Shown: positions 10,435 through 19,170, counted from the first letter of the stretch. The stretch is 64,000 bases of DNA from JABDIP01 sp965212545 (GCA_965212545.1 CBDBVB010000006.1:124001-188000); one strand, 5' to 3'. Translations and numbers: made by a program. Notes: generated from the sequence alone by a model not told the origin.

Positions 10435-10611
10435 TTATCGCCTTGATTGGCGAATCCTGTCGATGATTGCCTCTACGACCATGAGATCATTGGCAAGCTC
10501 CATATGCTCGTCACTGTCTTCATCCATCACGATGAGCTTCTCACGGTCTTCCCGCAGGCATCTTGTCAGGTAGTGGTTGATGATCGTCAGTTCTTTCGGC
10601 CCAAATTCCAT
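10435..10611 (-). CDS. Small acidic protein of unknown function, 58 residues
   Basis: An ATG at 10611, with GGGGAG about nine bases upstream, opens a 58-codon frame: MEFGPKELTIINHYLTRCLR, continuing with EDREKLIVMDEDSDEHMELA and ending ANDLMVVEAIIDRIRQSRR. It is acidic, predicted to be all-helical and has no membrane segment or known motif. A stop lies just before the ATG, so this is the natural start. It is on the same strand as the GFA and peptidase genes but more than 400 bp beyond them. Codon use and composition look protein-like and the ribosome site is good. I do not recognise the family. Confidence 0.6.
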   Translation of the reverse strand: MEFGPKELTIINHYLTRCLREDREKLIVMDEDSDEHMELANDLMVVEAIIDRIRQSRR

Positions 10612-11053
10612 CTAGCCGACTCCCCGGTTCGAGGCGCCCAGGAAGCATTGCACGGCGCTCTGCTCGTGGCCAGCTTGTCGATGATCGGACAGTCGGCATG
10701 TCGACGCCAGGTCGAACGGTGTAATGGCTTTTTCCGGCCGGGGCATCAAGGGATAAGATCAGGCCGTCAGGCAGCTCCGTGCCCTTGCACCGAACCCTGC
10801 GACGGATTGCGCCTGAAGAGGGACACGCCACCGGATTTGCTGTCCACGTAGTCGATATCGAACTTGTAGATCCGAAATCCCACTTTTGCCATCTCTCGGA
10901 GGCGATGTCCTCACATAGTCCCAGTTTTGCCTTGGGCCGATAGAGGTCGATCCTCGAACTCCACCGGGGTATGCCCACCTTTCCAAGTTTCTCAGGAGAG
11001 GGGCACGGCTATCCGCCAGGTACCGGCCACCTAATCCGGACCGGTATGCCCTT
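10612..11053. other. Gene-poor stretch with possible decayed coding sequence
   Basis: No intact gene is convincing in these 442 bases. On the reverse strand a 41-codon frame from 10892 to 10767 begins MAKVGFRIYKFDIDYVDSK and then ends; its composition is protein-like and it may be the start of a broken gene, but nothing after it resembles a known family. No strong hairpin, promoter or repeat was seen. Confidence 0.35.
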
Positions 11054-11520
11054 TCAGTCTTCCCAGAACCCTTGGTCCTTGTGCCAGTCGGCGACCGAGC
11101 GGTCCGGGATACTCGTCGAAATGGTTCGGTCCGGTCCGGGGCCACCCAATTCGCCTTCGAGCCGGCATGATGTGGTCCGGCAGCGGCGTGTCGATGGCCG
11201 AGGCGTGCGGATAGACCCATTGCGCCCAGCGTGGATCGCTGCCCCACAGGGCGCTGCCGCAATGCTTGCAGAAATGCCGCCGCGGCCCGCCGGAGATTTC
11301 CGCCGGATCGGTCGAGCGGTGGATCGCGTAAGCCGTCACATGCTCCATTCCCTCGACCGTCAGGGTCTCGGCCTCGCCCATCAGGTTGATGGCATAGCCG
11401 CCGCCACCGGCCGTCTTGCGGCAGATCGAGCAATAGCAGTGCATATAGGGCACCGGCGCGTGGCTCTCGACCGAGAACCGCACTGCGCCGCAATGGCAGG
11501 AGCCTTCGAGTCGTCCGCAT
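11054..11520 (-). pseudogene. GFA-family (Mss4-fold) zinc protein, several frameshifts
   Basis: The fragment LEGSCHCGAVRFSV, followed by HCYCSICRKTAGGGGYAIN and later FCKHCGSALWG, is the zinc-binding pattern of the glutathione-dependent formaldehyde-activating (GFA) family. The C-terminus continues in other frames as GSKANWVAPDRTEP, DEYP, then DRSVADWHKDQGFWED with a stop at 11054. The only ATG near the expected start (11520) is one base out of frame. At least four indels are needed, so the copy as given cannot be translated whole. It lies 10 bp after the peptidase gene on the same strand. Either a dying gene or an error-rich stretch; the family call is firm. Confidence 0.75.
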
Positions 11521-11530
11521 GGTCTGGTTC

Positions 11531-12212
11531 CTAGGCCGGCGGCATCGGCCGCGGGCCCGGACCGGCCCGCGTGGTGCTCGGCACCGGCGGCGCGTCGGCC
11601 CGCAGGTCCGACAACGGCCCCGTCCAGCCCTCGAAGGCCGGGGTGTTGAGCAGGATCCGGTAACGCCGCATCGCCTGCTCGCCACGATAGGCGCGACGGG
11701 TCGGCGCGGTGGGTGTAGGACCGGCCGGCGACCTGGGTGATCAGGAAGATCATGTAGCAATCGGCGAAACGCTCGCCGGGGGAACTGGGTGGCGCCGGTG
11801 TGCCCGGTGTGGCGGCCAACAGGCGATAGCCGTCCCGGTCGTTGTCCTGCAGCCAGCGCATGCCGCCATAGACGCTGTCGATCACATGACCCAGCTCGTG
11901 CAGCAGGGTCACGTTGAGCGTGCGGTTGTAGTCGGCGCCGATCGCCGCGGCGCTGAGACGGATCCACCGCGACAGCCCGCCATTGCCGCCGCCGCGGCGC
12001 GGCGCACAGCCTGGCCGCGACACCTGAACATGTCCGGGCGGAGACAGCTTGCTGAGATGCTGCGGCGGCACCAGTTCCAGCGTCCTCAGGATGACGCGCA
12101 GCTGTTCGGTGGTCGGCGGCTCAGCAGTGTTGCGCGACACCCGGATCGGCACCGGCACGCCGCGCACCGATCGGTTCAGGACTTGATACTGGTCTTGGGT
12201 GCAATGCCCCAT
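11531..12212 (-). CDS. Putative HELGH zinc metallopeptidase, one frameshift
   Basis: The ATG at 12212 is supported by GGGGAGG six bases upstream. The protein has a basic, Pro-rich first 90 residues, then YNRTLNVTLLHELGHVIDS with the HExxH zinc motif, and PGERFADCYMIFLITQVAGR, whose Glu may be the third ligand. After AGRSYTHRADP the frame must shift by one base near 11700 to continue YRGEQAMRRYRILLNTPAFEG, GWTGPLSDLRAD and a stop at 11531, giving about 227 residues. No signal peptide is seen, so it may be cytoplasmic or an effector. HELGHxxD resembles toxin-like and colicin-associated zincins, but I cannot assign a family. It is on the same strand as the tandem unknown pair upstream, 89 bp away. 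Confidence 0.55.
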
Positions 12213-12301
12213 GGATGCCTCCCCGGAAATCGCGCATTTGCATCTTTCCGTCAGTATTTCGCTGTTGGGAGCGGAGAGCAAGCCAGGGTGCTGCACGGTC
12301 A

Positions 12302-12730
12302 CTATCGCAGGTCGGTTTCTTCATCTTCAGACAGTTTCCCGCGTTTGACAAAGACGGCCAATGCGGACGCAGCGGCAGACCGCAGGCGGTTCCATTCCGG
12401 CAAAGCGAAGAAATCTTCGATGCGGTCGATATGCGGGGGCGTTGATCGCGAGATCGCGTCCCAAACCGCGTGAAATCGAAGTACTTCGTCGACCTCTTCC
12501 TCGGAATAGACCGTCAGCGGGTACCAGGAATTTTTTGGCGTCAGCCCAGGCTCCGGAGACAAATCCTCCCATTGGTTGACCAACTCGTCGAAGATGTTGA
12601 CGGGCACATTGGCCTGGTAATCCAGAAGCTCCGCCTCGCAGTTCGCCATCTCGAGATATTCGATTGTCCGATTGCGCATACGCTGCTCGACCAATTGCCG
12701 CGAGACCGGTTTGTCCATGGCCGGCCTCAT
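12302..12730 (-). CDS. Acidic protein of unknown function, paralog 1 of a tandem pair
   Basis: A 142-residue protein whose ATG overlaps the stop of the preceding gene (ATGA at 12727-12730), which suggests translational coupling. Features are LVEQRMRNRTIEYLE near the start, FDELVNQWEDL, VYSEEEVDEVLRFHAVWD at the centre and RIEDFFALPEWNRLRSAAASA towards the end. It aligns along its length with its upstream neighbour. No membrane segment, signal or known catalytic motif is visible; it is predicted to be helical and acidic. An internal ATG at 12718 (MDKPVSRQ) is a possible alternative start. I do not recognise the family. Confidence 0.7.
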   Translation of the reverse strand: MRPAMDKPVSRQLVEQRMRNRTIEYLEMANCEAELLDYQANVPVNIFDELVNQWEDLSPEPGLTPKNSWYPLTVYSEEEVDEVLRFHAVWDAISRSTPPHIDRIEDFFALPEWNRLRSAAASALAVFVKRGKLSEDEETDLR

Positions 12731-13134
12731 TTGTCGGCTTTCCGGTCACGACCGCGCAGTTCGAATACCGCCAGCGCGCGCGCCGCAGCGTCGCGGACCG
12801 GTGGCCATTGCGGACGACCGAAGACCTCTTCCAGCCTCTCGAGCCTCATCAGATCGGCCTCCACCATGCTGTCCCAGGCCGCGTGGTAGCCCAGAATCGC
12901 GTTGAATTCCTCTTCGGAATAGACCGGCGACGGAAAATCCCTCCGCCTCGGGTCCCCGTGAAAGTTCAAGTCATCCCATTCGTTGAACAGATAGACGGCG
13001 ACGGTGTCTCGAAACTCCATTTGTGACTTCAGGAGCACGGACTCAGTGCTTATGCGGGCGAAATAGTCCATCAGGAGGTTTCTGAGGCGCTGTTCCAGGA
13101 AGCGCCTTTTGCCCTCGTCGATACCGTCAGTCAT
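12727..13134 (-). CDS. Acidic protein of unknown function, paralog 2 of a tandem pair
   Basis: A 135-residue protein from the ATG at 13134, only 13 bp after the comM stop, so probably in the same transcript. It shares with the next gene an FLEQRLRN start, an FNEWDDL segment, the motif VYSEEEFNAILGYHAAWD, and a RLEEVFGRPQWPPVRDAAARA tail pattern ending in ALAVF. The pair differ enough (roughly a third identical by eye) to be an old duplication. The protein is helical, acidic and soluble by prediction. No known domain was identified. The linkage to comM may be chance or may point to a DNA-related role. Confidence 0.7.
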   Translation of the reverse strand: MTDGIDEGKRRFLEQRLRNLLMDYFARISTESVLLKSQMEFRDTVAVYLFNEWDDLNFHGDPRRRDFPSPVYSEEEFNAILGYHAAWDSMVEADLMRLERLEEVFGRPQWPPVRDAAARALAVFELRGRDRKADK

Positions 13135-13147
13135 CTCTTGTCCGCCC

Positions 13148-14680
13148 TCATCGCCCCGGCGCAACACGACGATAGCTCAGCGCCTCGGCCACATGCACCC
13201 GGGTCACGCCGCCACCGCCGTCGAGGTCGGCGAGGGTCCGCGCCACGCGCAGGACCCGGTGGTACCCGCGGGCGGAGAGTCTGAGGCGACCGGCGGCTTC
13301 GGTGAGCAGAGTGCGGCCGGGCTCGTCGGGAGCGGCCAGCTCTTCCAGCAGTTCGCCGTCGAGTTCGGCATTGGTGGCCGGGCGGCGGTCCTCGGGGATC
13401 GCGGCGTAGCGCTCGATCTGGATGGCGCGGGCGGCGGCGACGCGGGCGGCGACCTCTGCCGATCCCTCGGCCGGCGGCGGCAGGGAGAGGTCGGCCGGGC
13501 TAACCGCCGGCACGTCGACGTGGAGATCAATGCGGTCGAACACCGGGCCGGAGATCTTGGCCTGGTAGTCGGCAGCGCAGCGCGGGGCGCGGGAGCAGGC
13601 CAGGGCCGGATCGTCGAGATGGCCGCAGCGGCACGGGTTCATCGCCGCCACCAACTGCACCCGGGCCGGATAGGTTACATGGGTATTGGCCCGGGCGATG
13701 ACGGCGCGGCCGGATTCCAGCGGCTGGCGCAGCGCCTCCACCGTGGCGCGGGTGAATTCCGGCAGCTCGTCGAGGAACAGCACGCCGCGATGGGCGAGGG
13801 AGATCTCGCCGGGCTTGGCCCGCAATCCGCCGCCCACCAGGGCCGGCAGCGAGGCGGAATGGTGCGGGTCGCGGAACGGCCGGTTGCGCAGCAGCCGGCC
13901 GCCGGTCAAGAGCCCGGCGACCGAATGGATCATCGAGACCTGCAGCGCCTCGGACGGGGTCAAGGGCGGCAGGATGCCCGGCAGACGCGCCGCCAGCATC
14001 GACTTGCCGGATCCGGGCGGGCCGATCATCAGCAGATTGTGGCCGCCGGCCGCGGCCAGCTCCAGCGCCCGTTTCGCGGTCTCCTGGCCCTTGATGTCCT
14101 TCAGGTCGAGCGGCACCTCGAAAGCGTCCTCGACCCGCGGTTCGGGCGGGCTCAGCACCTGGGTGCCCTTGAAATGGTTGATCAGCGCCAGCAGGGTCGA
14201 CGGCGCCAGCACATCGATCCGGCCGTCCTCGGTCGCCGCCCAGGCCGCCTCCGGCCCGCAGCCGGCGGGGCAGATCAGCCCCAGCTCCCGCGCCGCCGCG
14301 TTGATGGCCGAGGGCAGCACCCCGGCCACCGGGCTGATCGCGCCGTCCAGGGCCAGCTCGCCGAGCGCCGAATAGCCCGCGATCTCGGTCGCCGGCAGCA
14401 CGTCGAGCACGGTCAGCAGGCCGAGCGCGATCGGCAGGTCGAAATGGCTGCCCTCCTTCAGCACGTCGGCCGGCGCCAGGTTGACGGTGATGCGCCTGGG
14501 CGGCAAGGCGAGGCCCAGCGCGTGCAGGGCGGCGCGCACCCGCTCGCGGCTCTCCGCCACCGCCTTGTCGGGCAGGCCGACCACCGTGAAGGCCGGCATG
14601 CCGCCGGACATCTGCACCTGCACGTCGATCGGCAGGACATCGATGCCCTGGAACGCCACCGTATTGACCCGCGCAACCAA
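13148..14680 (-). CDS. comM: YifB/ComM-type AAA+ ATPase (Mg-chelatase-like)
   Basis: A 510-residue protein with the family start VARVNTVAFQGIDV from a TTG codon at 14680; no ATG is in frame nearby and this length matches E. coli ComM (506). Domains are an N-terminal Lon-protease-like fold (to about 180), an AAA+ core with Walker A GPPGSGKSM and Walker B GVLFLDELPEF, a four-Cys zinc region (NPCRCGHLDDP, ALACSRAPRC), and the C-terminal Mg-chelatase part (SARGYHRVLRVARTLADL). ComM is a hexameric helicase promoting branch migration during natural transformation. The next genes on the strand are the tandem unknown pair. A TfoX C-terminal protein occurs elsewhere in the window. Confidence 0.92.
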   Translation of the reverse strand: MVARVNTVAFQGIDVLPIDVQVQMSGGMPAFTVVGLPDKAVAESRERVRAALHALGLALPPRRITVNLAPADVLKEGSHFDLPIALGLLTVLDVLPATEIAGYSALGELALDGAISPVAGVLPSAINAAARELGLICPAGCGPEAAWAATEDGRIDVLAPSTLLALINHFKGTQVLSPPEPRVEDAFEVPLDLKDIKGQETAKRALELAAAGGHNLLMIGPPGSGKSMLAARLPGILPPLTPSEALQVSMIHSVAGLLTGGRLLRNRPFRDPHHSASLPALVGGGLRAKPGEISLAHRGVLFLDELPEFTRATVEALRQPLESGRAVIARANTHVTYPARVQLVAAMNPCRCGHLDDPALACSRAPRCAADYQAKISGPVFDRIDLHVDVPAVSPADLSLPPPAEGSAEVAARVAAARAIQIERYAAIPEDRRPATNAELDGELLEELAAPDEPGRTLLTEAAGRLRLSARGYHRVLRVARTLADLDGGGGVTRVHVAEALSYRRVAPGR

Positions 14681-14880
14681 GGATCGATCACCCCGCCCCG
14701 TTTCAAACGCCAAGAGGGTAGGGGCGGGCAGCTTTGACGGCAAGCGCCGGGGTAATGGCAGATAACTCAGCCGGATGCGGAAGATCTGCGACGTATTGGA
14801 GAGGGCGCGCTGACAGAATCCCTCTCGCACCGGGCCGGTACTGGTGTCATCTTAGCGAAAACACACGCGAAGGCATCTCG

Positions 14881-15549
14881 ATGACATCGGACCTGGAACT
14901 CGACCATATCTTCCTCTTCGTCCGGCCGGGCGGGCGCGAGGCCGGGGCGCTGGCCCGCGCCGGGCTGCGCGAGGCCTATCGGCGGCGGCATCCGGGGCAG
15001 GGTACGGCCAATGTCTGCTACGCCTTCGACAACGCCTATCTGGAACTGGTCTGGGTCGAGGATTGGGACGAGATCACCTCGCCGGCGGTGGCGCGCACCA
15101 AATTGGCGGAGCGGGCCGAGTGGCAGTCCTACCGCGCCTCGCCCTTCGGCATCGCGGTGCGCGGCGGCGGCCTGAACGGGGCGCTGCCCTTCGCCACCTG
15201 GGAATACGCCGCGCCGTTCGGCGCCAATCTGCCGGTGGCCCAGGCCAGCGAGGACCCGCAACAGCCCTTCCTGTTCAGCCCGCCCGATGGCGGCGAGCGC
15301 CCGGACAGCTGGACCGATTTCCGCGCCGGCGCCCGGCAGCGCCCGGTCGGGCTGGCCGAGATCGTCGGCGTAAACCTGGACTACCCGCCCGGCGTCACCC
15401 CGGCGCCGGCCTTCGCAGCGCTGGCGGAAACCGGCCTGATCAAGCTGGGCACGGCGGGCGCCGGCCCGCGTATGACCCTGATCCTGTCCCGCACCAAGGA
15501 CGAACCGCGGAAACGGCTGATCCTGCCGGATCTGACGTTGGTGGATTAG
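14881..15549 (+). CDS. VOC-superfamily (glyoxalase-like) protein
   Basis: A 222-residue protein starting at the ATG at 14881 with LELDHIFLFVRPGGREAG, then GTANVCYAFDNAYLELVWVE, the beta-strand and metal-ligand pattern (His, Glu) of vicinal-oxygen-chelate proteins. A second half (VGLAEIVGVNLDYPP) suggests the usual paired module. Family members include dioxygenases, lyases and resistance proteins, so the substrate cannot be stated. The frame is open upstream to 14734, but alignment and a plausible GAAGG-type ribosome site support 14881. It is convergent with nothing and stands alone between comM and a secreted protein. Confidence 0.75.
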   Translation: MTSDLELDHIFLFVRPGGREAGALARAGLREAYRRRHPGQGTANVCYAFDNAYLELVWVEDWDEITSPAVARTKLAERAEWQSYRASPFGIAVRGGGLNGALPFATWEYAAPFGANLPVAQASEDPQQPFLFSPPDGGERPDSWTDFRAGARQRPVGLAEIVGVNLDYPPGVTPAPAFAALAETGLIKLGTAGAGPRMTLILSRTKDEPRKRLILPDLTLVD

Positions 15550-15590
15550 CGCGTTCACGGGAGCAACGATTTTTCAATCAACGGCAGATC

Positions 15591-16158
15591 ATGCTGGCAG
15601 CCATGCGCTGCCTTCCACTTCTGCTGCTCCTGCTCTCGCTCGCCGCCATGGCGGCCGAACCGCGCCCACTGGTCCTGGAACCAAACCGGTATTCCTTTAC
15701 CTATGGCGTCCCGGATGGTTGGAGCCACGATTACGACATAGCCCAAGAGGGTCGGCGTGCGATCCATGCTCTTGCCCAACGGTGAGAGTTTCCACAGCGC
15801 CCCGTCGATCATCTATGTCAACGACTTAGACTGCGACGCCGGGGATGTCGTGGACTGCGTTGTCGAAGGTTTCCGCCCTAGCAATCCGAATCTGAGGGTG
15901 ACGCCCGGAAACCCGATTCCGACCGGGGCAAATACGAATGCCCGAGTAGTCCTTCTGGAAGGCGCCAGCGATCCACGTCAGGCCCGCGAAGCCTTGGCGT
16001 TTCTGGAGGAGGAGGAAACGACGGTGCTCGTGGTGCTGTCCACGAAGGACACCGTGTCCTGGGAACAAGACATGCGGGCGTTCGAGATCGTCGTGAGCGG
16101 TTTCGAATACTTCAACTGCTCGACCCCGTCGCTCGCCGTCCCCTGTTCCGGCCGCTAG
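15591..16158 (+). CDS. Secreted protein of unknown function, one frameshift
   Basis: From the ATG at 15591 a classic signal peptide (CLPLLLLLLSLAAMAA) leads to EPRPLVLEPNRYSFTYGVPDGWSHDYDI. The frame stops at 15785, but coding continues one frame over with MLLPNGESFHSAPSIIYVND, DAGDVVDCVVEGFRPSNPNL and ARVVLLEGASDPRQA to a stop at 16158. Joining them near 15755 gives about 188 residues. The second half is rich in strands and has three Cys. It resembles exported proteins of unknown role; I do not recognise a family. The junction is inferred from the smooth continuation of composition. Confidence 0.55.
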
Positions 16159-16187
16159 ACGCCAACGCCCAAATCCCCGCCGCCGAT

Positions 16188-17141
16188 CTACCCCGCCAGC
16201 CGCTCGATGCGGCCTTCGATGGCGTCCCAGATGCCGGCTTCGATCTTCACGTCGTCCAGGCGGTTGATCTCCTGGATGCCGGTGGGCGAGGTGACGTTGA
16301 TCTCGGTCATGTAGTCGCCGATCACATCGATGCCGACGAAGATCAGGCCGCGCTCTCTCAGGGTCGGGCCGATGGCGGCGCAGATGTCCTGCTCGCGCGG
16401 CGTGAGCCCCGTCTTCAGGGCCTGGCCGCCGGCGTGGAAATTGGCCCGTGCCTCGCCGGCCGGCGGCAGACGGCTGACCCCGCCGGCGGCCACGCCGTCG
16501 ACCAGGATGATGCGCTTGTCGCCCTGGCGGATTTCCGGCAGGTAGCGCTGCACGATCACCGGCTCGCGGTAGAGCTCGGTGAACATCTCCAACAGCGCGT
16601 TCAGGTTCTCGTCCTCCGGCGTCACGTGGAACACGCCGGCGCCGCCATTGCCGAACAGCGGCTTGACGATGATGTCCTTGACCTCGCGGCGGAAGGCCAG
16701 GATGTCGTCCTTGTGCGACGAGATCAGGGTCTCCGGCATCAACTCGGCGAAATGGGTGACGAACAGCTTCTCCGGCGCGTTGCGCACCTCGACCGGGTCG
16801 TTCACCACCAGGGTCTGCGGATGCACATGCTCCAGCAAGTGGGTGGCGGTGATATAGGCCATGTCGAAGGGCGGGTCCTGGCGCATCAGCACCACGTCGA
16901 CCGCCGCCAGATCGAGTTCCTGCCGATCGCCCAGGGTGAAATGATCGCCGGAGACCGGGCGCACCGTCAGCGGCCTGGCATGGGCATAGACCCGGCCGTT
17001 GCGGAACGACATGTGCTGCGGCAGGTAGTGGTAGAGGCCGTGGCCGCGCGCCTGCGCCTCCAGCGCCAGGGCAAAGGTGCTGTCGGCGGCGATGTTGACG
17101 GTCTCGATCGGGTCCATCTGGATCGCGATGGCCAGGCTCAT
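16188..17141 (-). CDS. gshB: Glutathione synthetase
   Basis: A 317-residue ATP-grasp enzyme of normal length that joins gamma-glutamylcysteine and glycine to make glutathione. It shows the typical N-terminus (LAIAIQMDPIETVNIAADST), DPPFDMAYITATHLLE, the ATP-binding KPLFGNGGAGVF, and the C-terminal VGIDVIGDYMTEINVTSPTG. Cytoplasmic. The following gene group on the same strand is a SirB1-type protein, BON lipoprotein, yraN and rsmI in reverse order, with gshB last, as in several alphaproteobacteria. It is 82 bp from the SirB1 gene, which could allow co-transcription. Confidence 0.96.
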   Translation of the reverse strand: MSLAIAIQMDPIETVNIAADSTFALALEAQARGHGLYHYLPQHMSFRNGRVYAHARPLTVRPVSGDHFTLGDRQELDLAAVDVVLMRQDPPFDMAYITATHLLEHVHPQTLVVNDPVEVRNAPEKLFVTHFAELMPETLISSHKDDILAFRREVKDIIVKPLFGNGGAGVFHVTPEDENLNALLEMFTELYREPVIVQRYLPEIRQGDKRIILVDGVAAGGVSRLPPAGEARANFHAGGQALKTGLTPREQDICAAIGPTLRERGLIFVGIDVIGDYMTEINVTSPTGIQEINRLDDVKIEAGIWDAIEGRIERLAG

Positions 17142-17223
17142 GGGGAACGGTCCTCGGCAGGGCAGGCGGGTTTGAGCCGACTCATAGCACAGCCGGCCGG
17201 CCGCGCCAGCGCTGACCGCATGA

Positions 17224-18051
17224 TCAGTTCAGGCGGGACTTGATCTGCTGCAGCAGGGTCGCCGCCTCATGCCGGGCATCGTCGCTGTCGGCCGCCGAAA
17301 TGTAGCGGTCCAGCGCCTCGATGGCGGCGCCATATTCGCCCAGCCGCGCCTTCACCAGGCCGGCCTCGCGCCACAGCCCGGATTCCTCCGGCGCGATCAT
17401 CAGCATGCCGTCCAGCACTTTCGCCGCCTCGCCGAAGCGGCTGGCATTGGCATGGCGCATCTTGAGGTTGTTCTGCAGCCGCAACAGCACGGCGCGGTTC
17501 CCGACCGGCGCATAATGGGCATGCTGCAGCTCCGCATCCTGACCCAGCACCGCCTTCAGCAGCGACCGCAGTTCGGCCGGACCGCGGGGACGCCCGGCGT
17601 CGAACGGGTCGAGAATGGCGCGCTCGCCATGGCGGTCGAGGCGGATCAGGAAATGGCCCGGGAAGTTGAGCCCTGCGCAGTCCCAGCCTTGTGCCCTGGC
17701 GGCGTGGATATAGAGGATGCCAAGCGCCACCGGCAGTCCTTTGCGGCGATCGATCACCCGCATCAGATTGGCGTTCTGCGGATCTTCGTAGGTCGCGGTG
17801 TCGCCGTGATAGCCATAGCGCTCGGCAAACACCGTGCGCAGCGCCGACGCAGGCCCGTCGACGCCATCGGGATCCACATCCTCGGCAACCGCACCGACCT
17901 CGGCCGTCAGGCGGGCGATGTGCTCGTGATACCAGCCGGACGAGCATTTGCGATCCAGCGAAGCCAGCGCCAGCGCCGTCCCGGCCAGATCGATCTCATG
18001 GTCGGGCAGCGATCCGGCCTGTCGCAGAATGCGGTGAATGTCCTCGCCCAT
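17224..18051 (-). CDS. SirB1-family transglutaminase-like/TPR protein
   Basis: A 275-residue protein with an N-terminal transglutaminase-like SirB1 domain (RYGYHGDTATYEDPQNANLM, VIDRRKGLPVALGILYIHAA and GLNFPGHFLIRLD) and a C-terminal TPR-like part (LRLQNNLKMRHANASRFGEA, then AIEALDRYISA). The family is widespread but lacks a settled function; the canonical Cys of transglutaminases is not conserved in SirB1 proteins. It is cytoplasmic by lack of a signal. Its 5' end overlaps the end of the BON gene by 56 bp, which is unusual and may reflect a frameshift at the end of that gene. Confidence 0.85.
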   Translation of the reverse strand: MGEDIHRILRQAGSLPDHEIDLAGTALALASLDRKCSSGWYHEHIARLTAEVGAVAEDVDPDGVDGPASALRTVFAERYGYHGDTATYEDPQNANLMRVIDRRKGLPVALGILYIHAARAQGWDCAGLNFPGHFLIRLDRHGERAILDPFDAGRPRGPAELRSLLKAVLGQDAELQHAHYAPVGNRAVLLRLQNNLKMRHANASRFGEAAKVLDGMLMIAPEESGLWREAGLVKARLGEYGAAIEALDRYISAADSDDARHEAATLLQQIKSRLN

Positions 18052-18757
18052 GCGGCGTCTCCCCGGCGACCGGCCTTATCGCCGGCCTATTCGGCCTCCG
18101 CGGCCCCCGCATCGTCCGCTTCGGATCATCCGGATTATCCGGATCGGCCGGATCATCGATCGTCTTCAGGCGGGTATAGTCGACCACCCGTCGAACATAC
18201 GGGATTTGCCGGGCATGGTCGATCACCCGTGACCGTTCGGCATTGTCCTGGGCGATGCCCATCAGGTAGACGACCCGGCCTTCGGTCACGACCGTATAGT
18301 TGATCGACTGGATCGACGAATCGAACAGCAACCGCGATTCGATCTGCCCCGAGATCGCGGTGTCGCGGGCGTAGCCGCTGAATCCCTGGGGCTCGGCGAC
18401 GTCGATCTCGTTGATGACTTCGCGCACACCTTCGACCTGCCAGGCGATGCGCACCGCCTCCAGCCTCTGCTCCGGCCTTTCGACGACGCCGGTGATCAGG
18501 ACCCGCCCCTCGGTCACCCGCGTGCTCAGATTGGTGAAGATGTTCGAATCGGCGTCAAGCCAGGCCCCGTTGATGGCGAGCTTGATCCCGGAATCGTCGA
18601 CCACATCGTCGACCGAACGTTCCTCCGCCACGACGACCGCGCCGGTGGCGGCGGCTCCGGCAATGACGAGCGGAGCGGCGCAGCCCGTCATCATCGCCGC
18701 CGATGCCACCAAGACGGCCGCGCCCCTGACGCGGCCAATGCCCCAACCACGAAACAC
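17996..18757 (-). CDS. BON-domain lipoprotein (OsmY/DolP-like)
   Basis: A GTG at 18757, with AAGGAG upstream, starts a 253-residue protein with a lipobox (ASAAMMTGC). Two BON domains follow: the first around IKLAINGAWLDADSNIF to VREVINEIDV, the second DTAISGQIESRLLFDSSI to YVRRVVDYTRL. BON lipoproteins sit in the outer-membrane periplasmic face and help maintain envelope integrity; the closest named relative is DolP (YraP). The last 40 residues (Pro/Arg/Gly-rich) overlap the next gene by 56 bp and have no homology, so the true end may lie near 18100 with a frameshift. YraN next door matches the known yraN-yraP association. Confidence 0.85.
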   Translation of the reverse strand: MFRGWGIGRVRGAAVLVASAAMMTGCAAPLVIAGAAATGAVVVAEERSVDDVVDDSGIKLAINGAWLDADSNIFTNLSTRVTEGRVLITGVVERPEQRLEAVRIAWQVEGVREVINEIDVAEPQGFSGYARDTAISGQIESRLLFDSSIQSINYTVVTEGRVVYLMGIAQDNAERSRVIDHARQIPYVRRVVDYTRLKTIDDPADPDNPDDPKRTMRGPRRPNRPAIRPVAGETPHGRGHSPHSATGRIAARP

Positions 18758-18768
18758 CTCGCTCTCCT

Positions 18769-19170
18769 TCACAATACGCCGAGGCCGGCAATGGAGATGT
18801 CCGGCTGCCAGGCATTCGGCAGGTGCCGCGGCCAGCGCCACGGCGTCACCACCATCAGATCGAACCTCAGGCTGAAATCCGATTGCGGCACAAATCCGGC
18901 CGCCCCGCGAGACAGGAAAGCCAGCGCCGCGCGTTCCAGCCGGGCCCGCTGGCGAGCGGTCAGCGACTCCATCGCCGCGGCCACCTTGGTTCGCGCCTTG
19001 ACCTCGACGATCGCCAGCGTATTGCCGCGCCGGGCAACGATGTCGATCTCGCCCGCCGGGCAGCGAAAGCGCCGGGCCAGGATGCGGTACCCCTTGAGCC
19101 GTAGCGCCAGGGCGCAGACATCCTCGGCCCGCCGCCCCCAGCCTTCGGCGCGGCGGCGGCGGTCAGCCAT
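18769..19170 (-). CDS. yraN: YraN family (UPF0102) nuclease-like protein
   Basis: A 133-residue protein with the restriction-endonuclease-like fold signature: GRRAEDVCALALRLKGYRIL, then AGEIDIVARRGNTLAIVEVK with the D-E-x-K pattern. YraN proteins are conserved but uncharacterised, probably acting on DNA. The start at 19170 overlaps the end of rsmI by 8 bp, so the two are co-transcribed and translationally coupled. The BON lipoprotein gene begins 11 bp after its stop, giving rsmI-yraN-BON as one unit. Confidence 0.93.
   Translation of the reverse strand: MADRRRRAEGWGRRAEDVCALALRLKGYRILARRFRCPAGEIDIVARRGNTLAIVEVKARTKVAAAMESLTARQRARLERAALAFLSRGAAGFVPQSDFSLRFDLMVVTPWRWPRHLPNAWQPDISIAGLGVL

Noticed and set aside
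13109..14737. A 542-codon open frame antisense to comM
   Set aside because: No family motif, Gln/Arg/His-rich shadow composition, and comM is fully conserved on the other strand.
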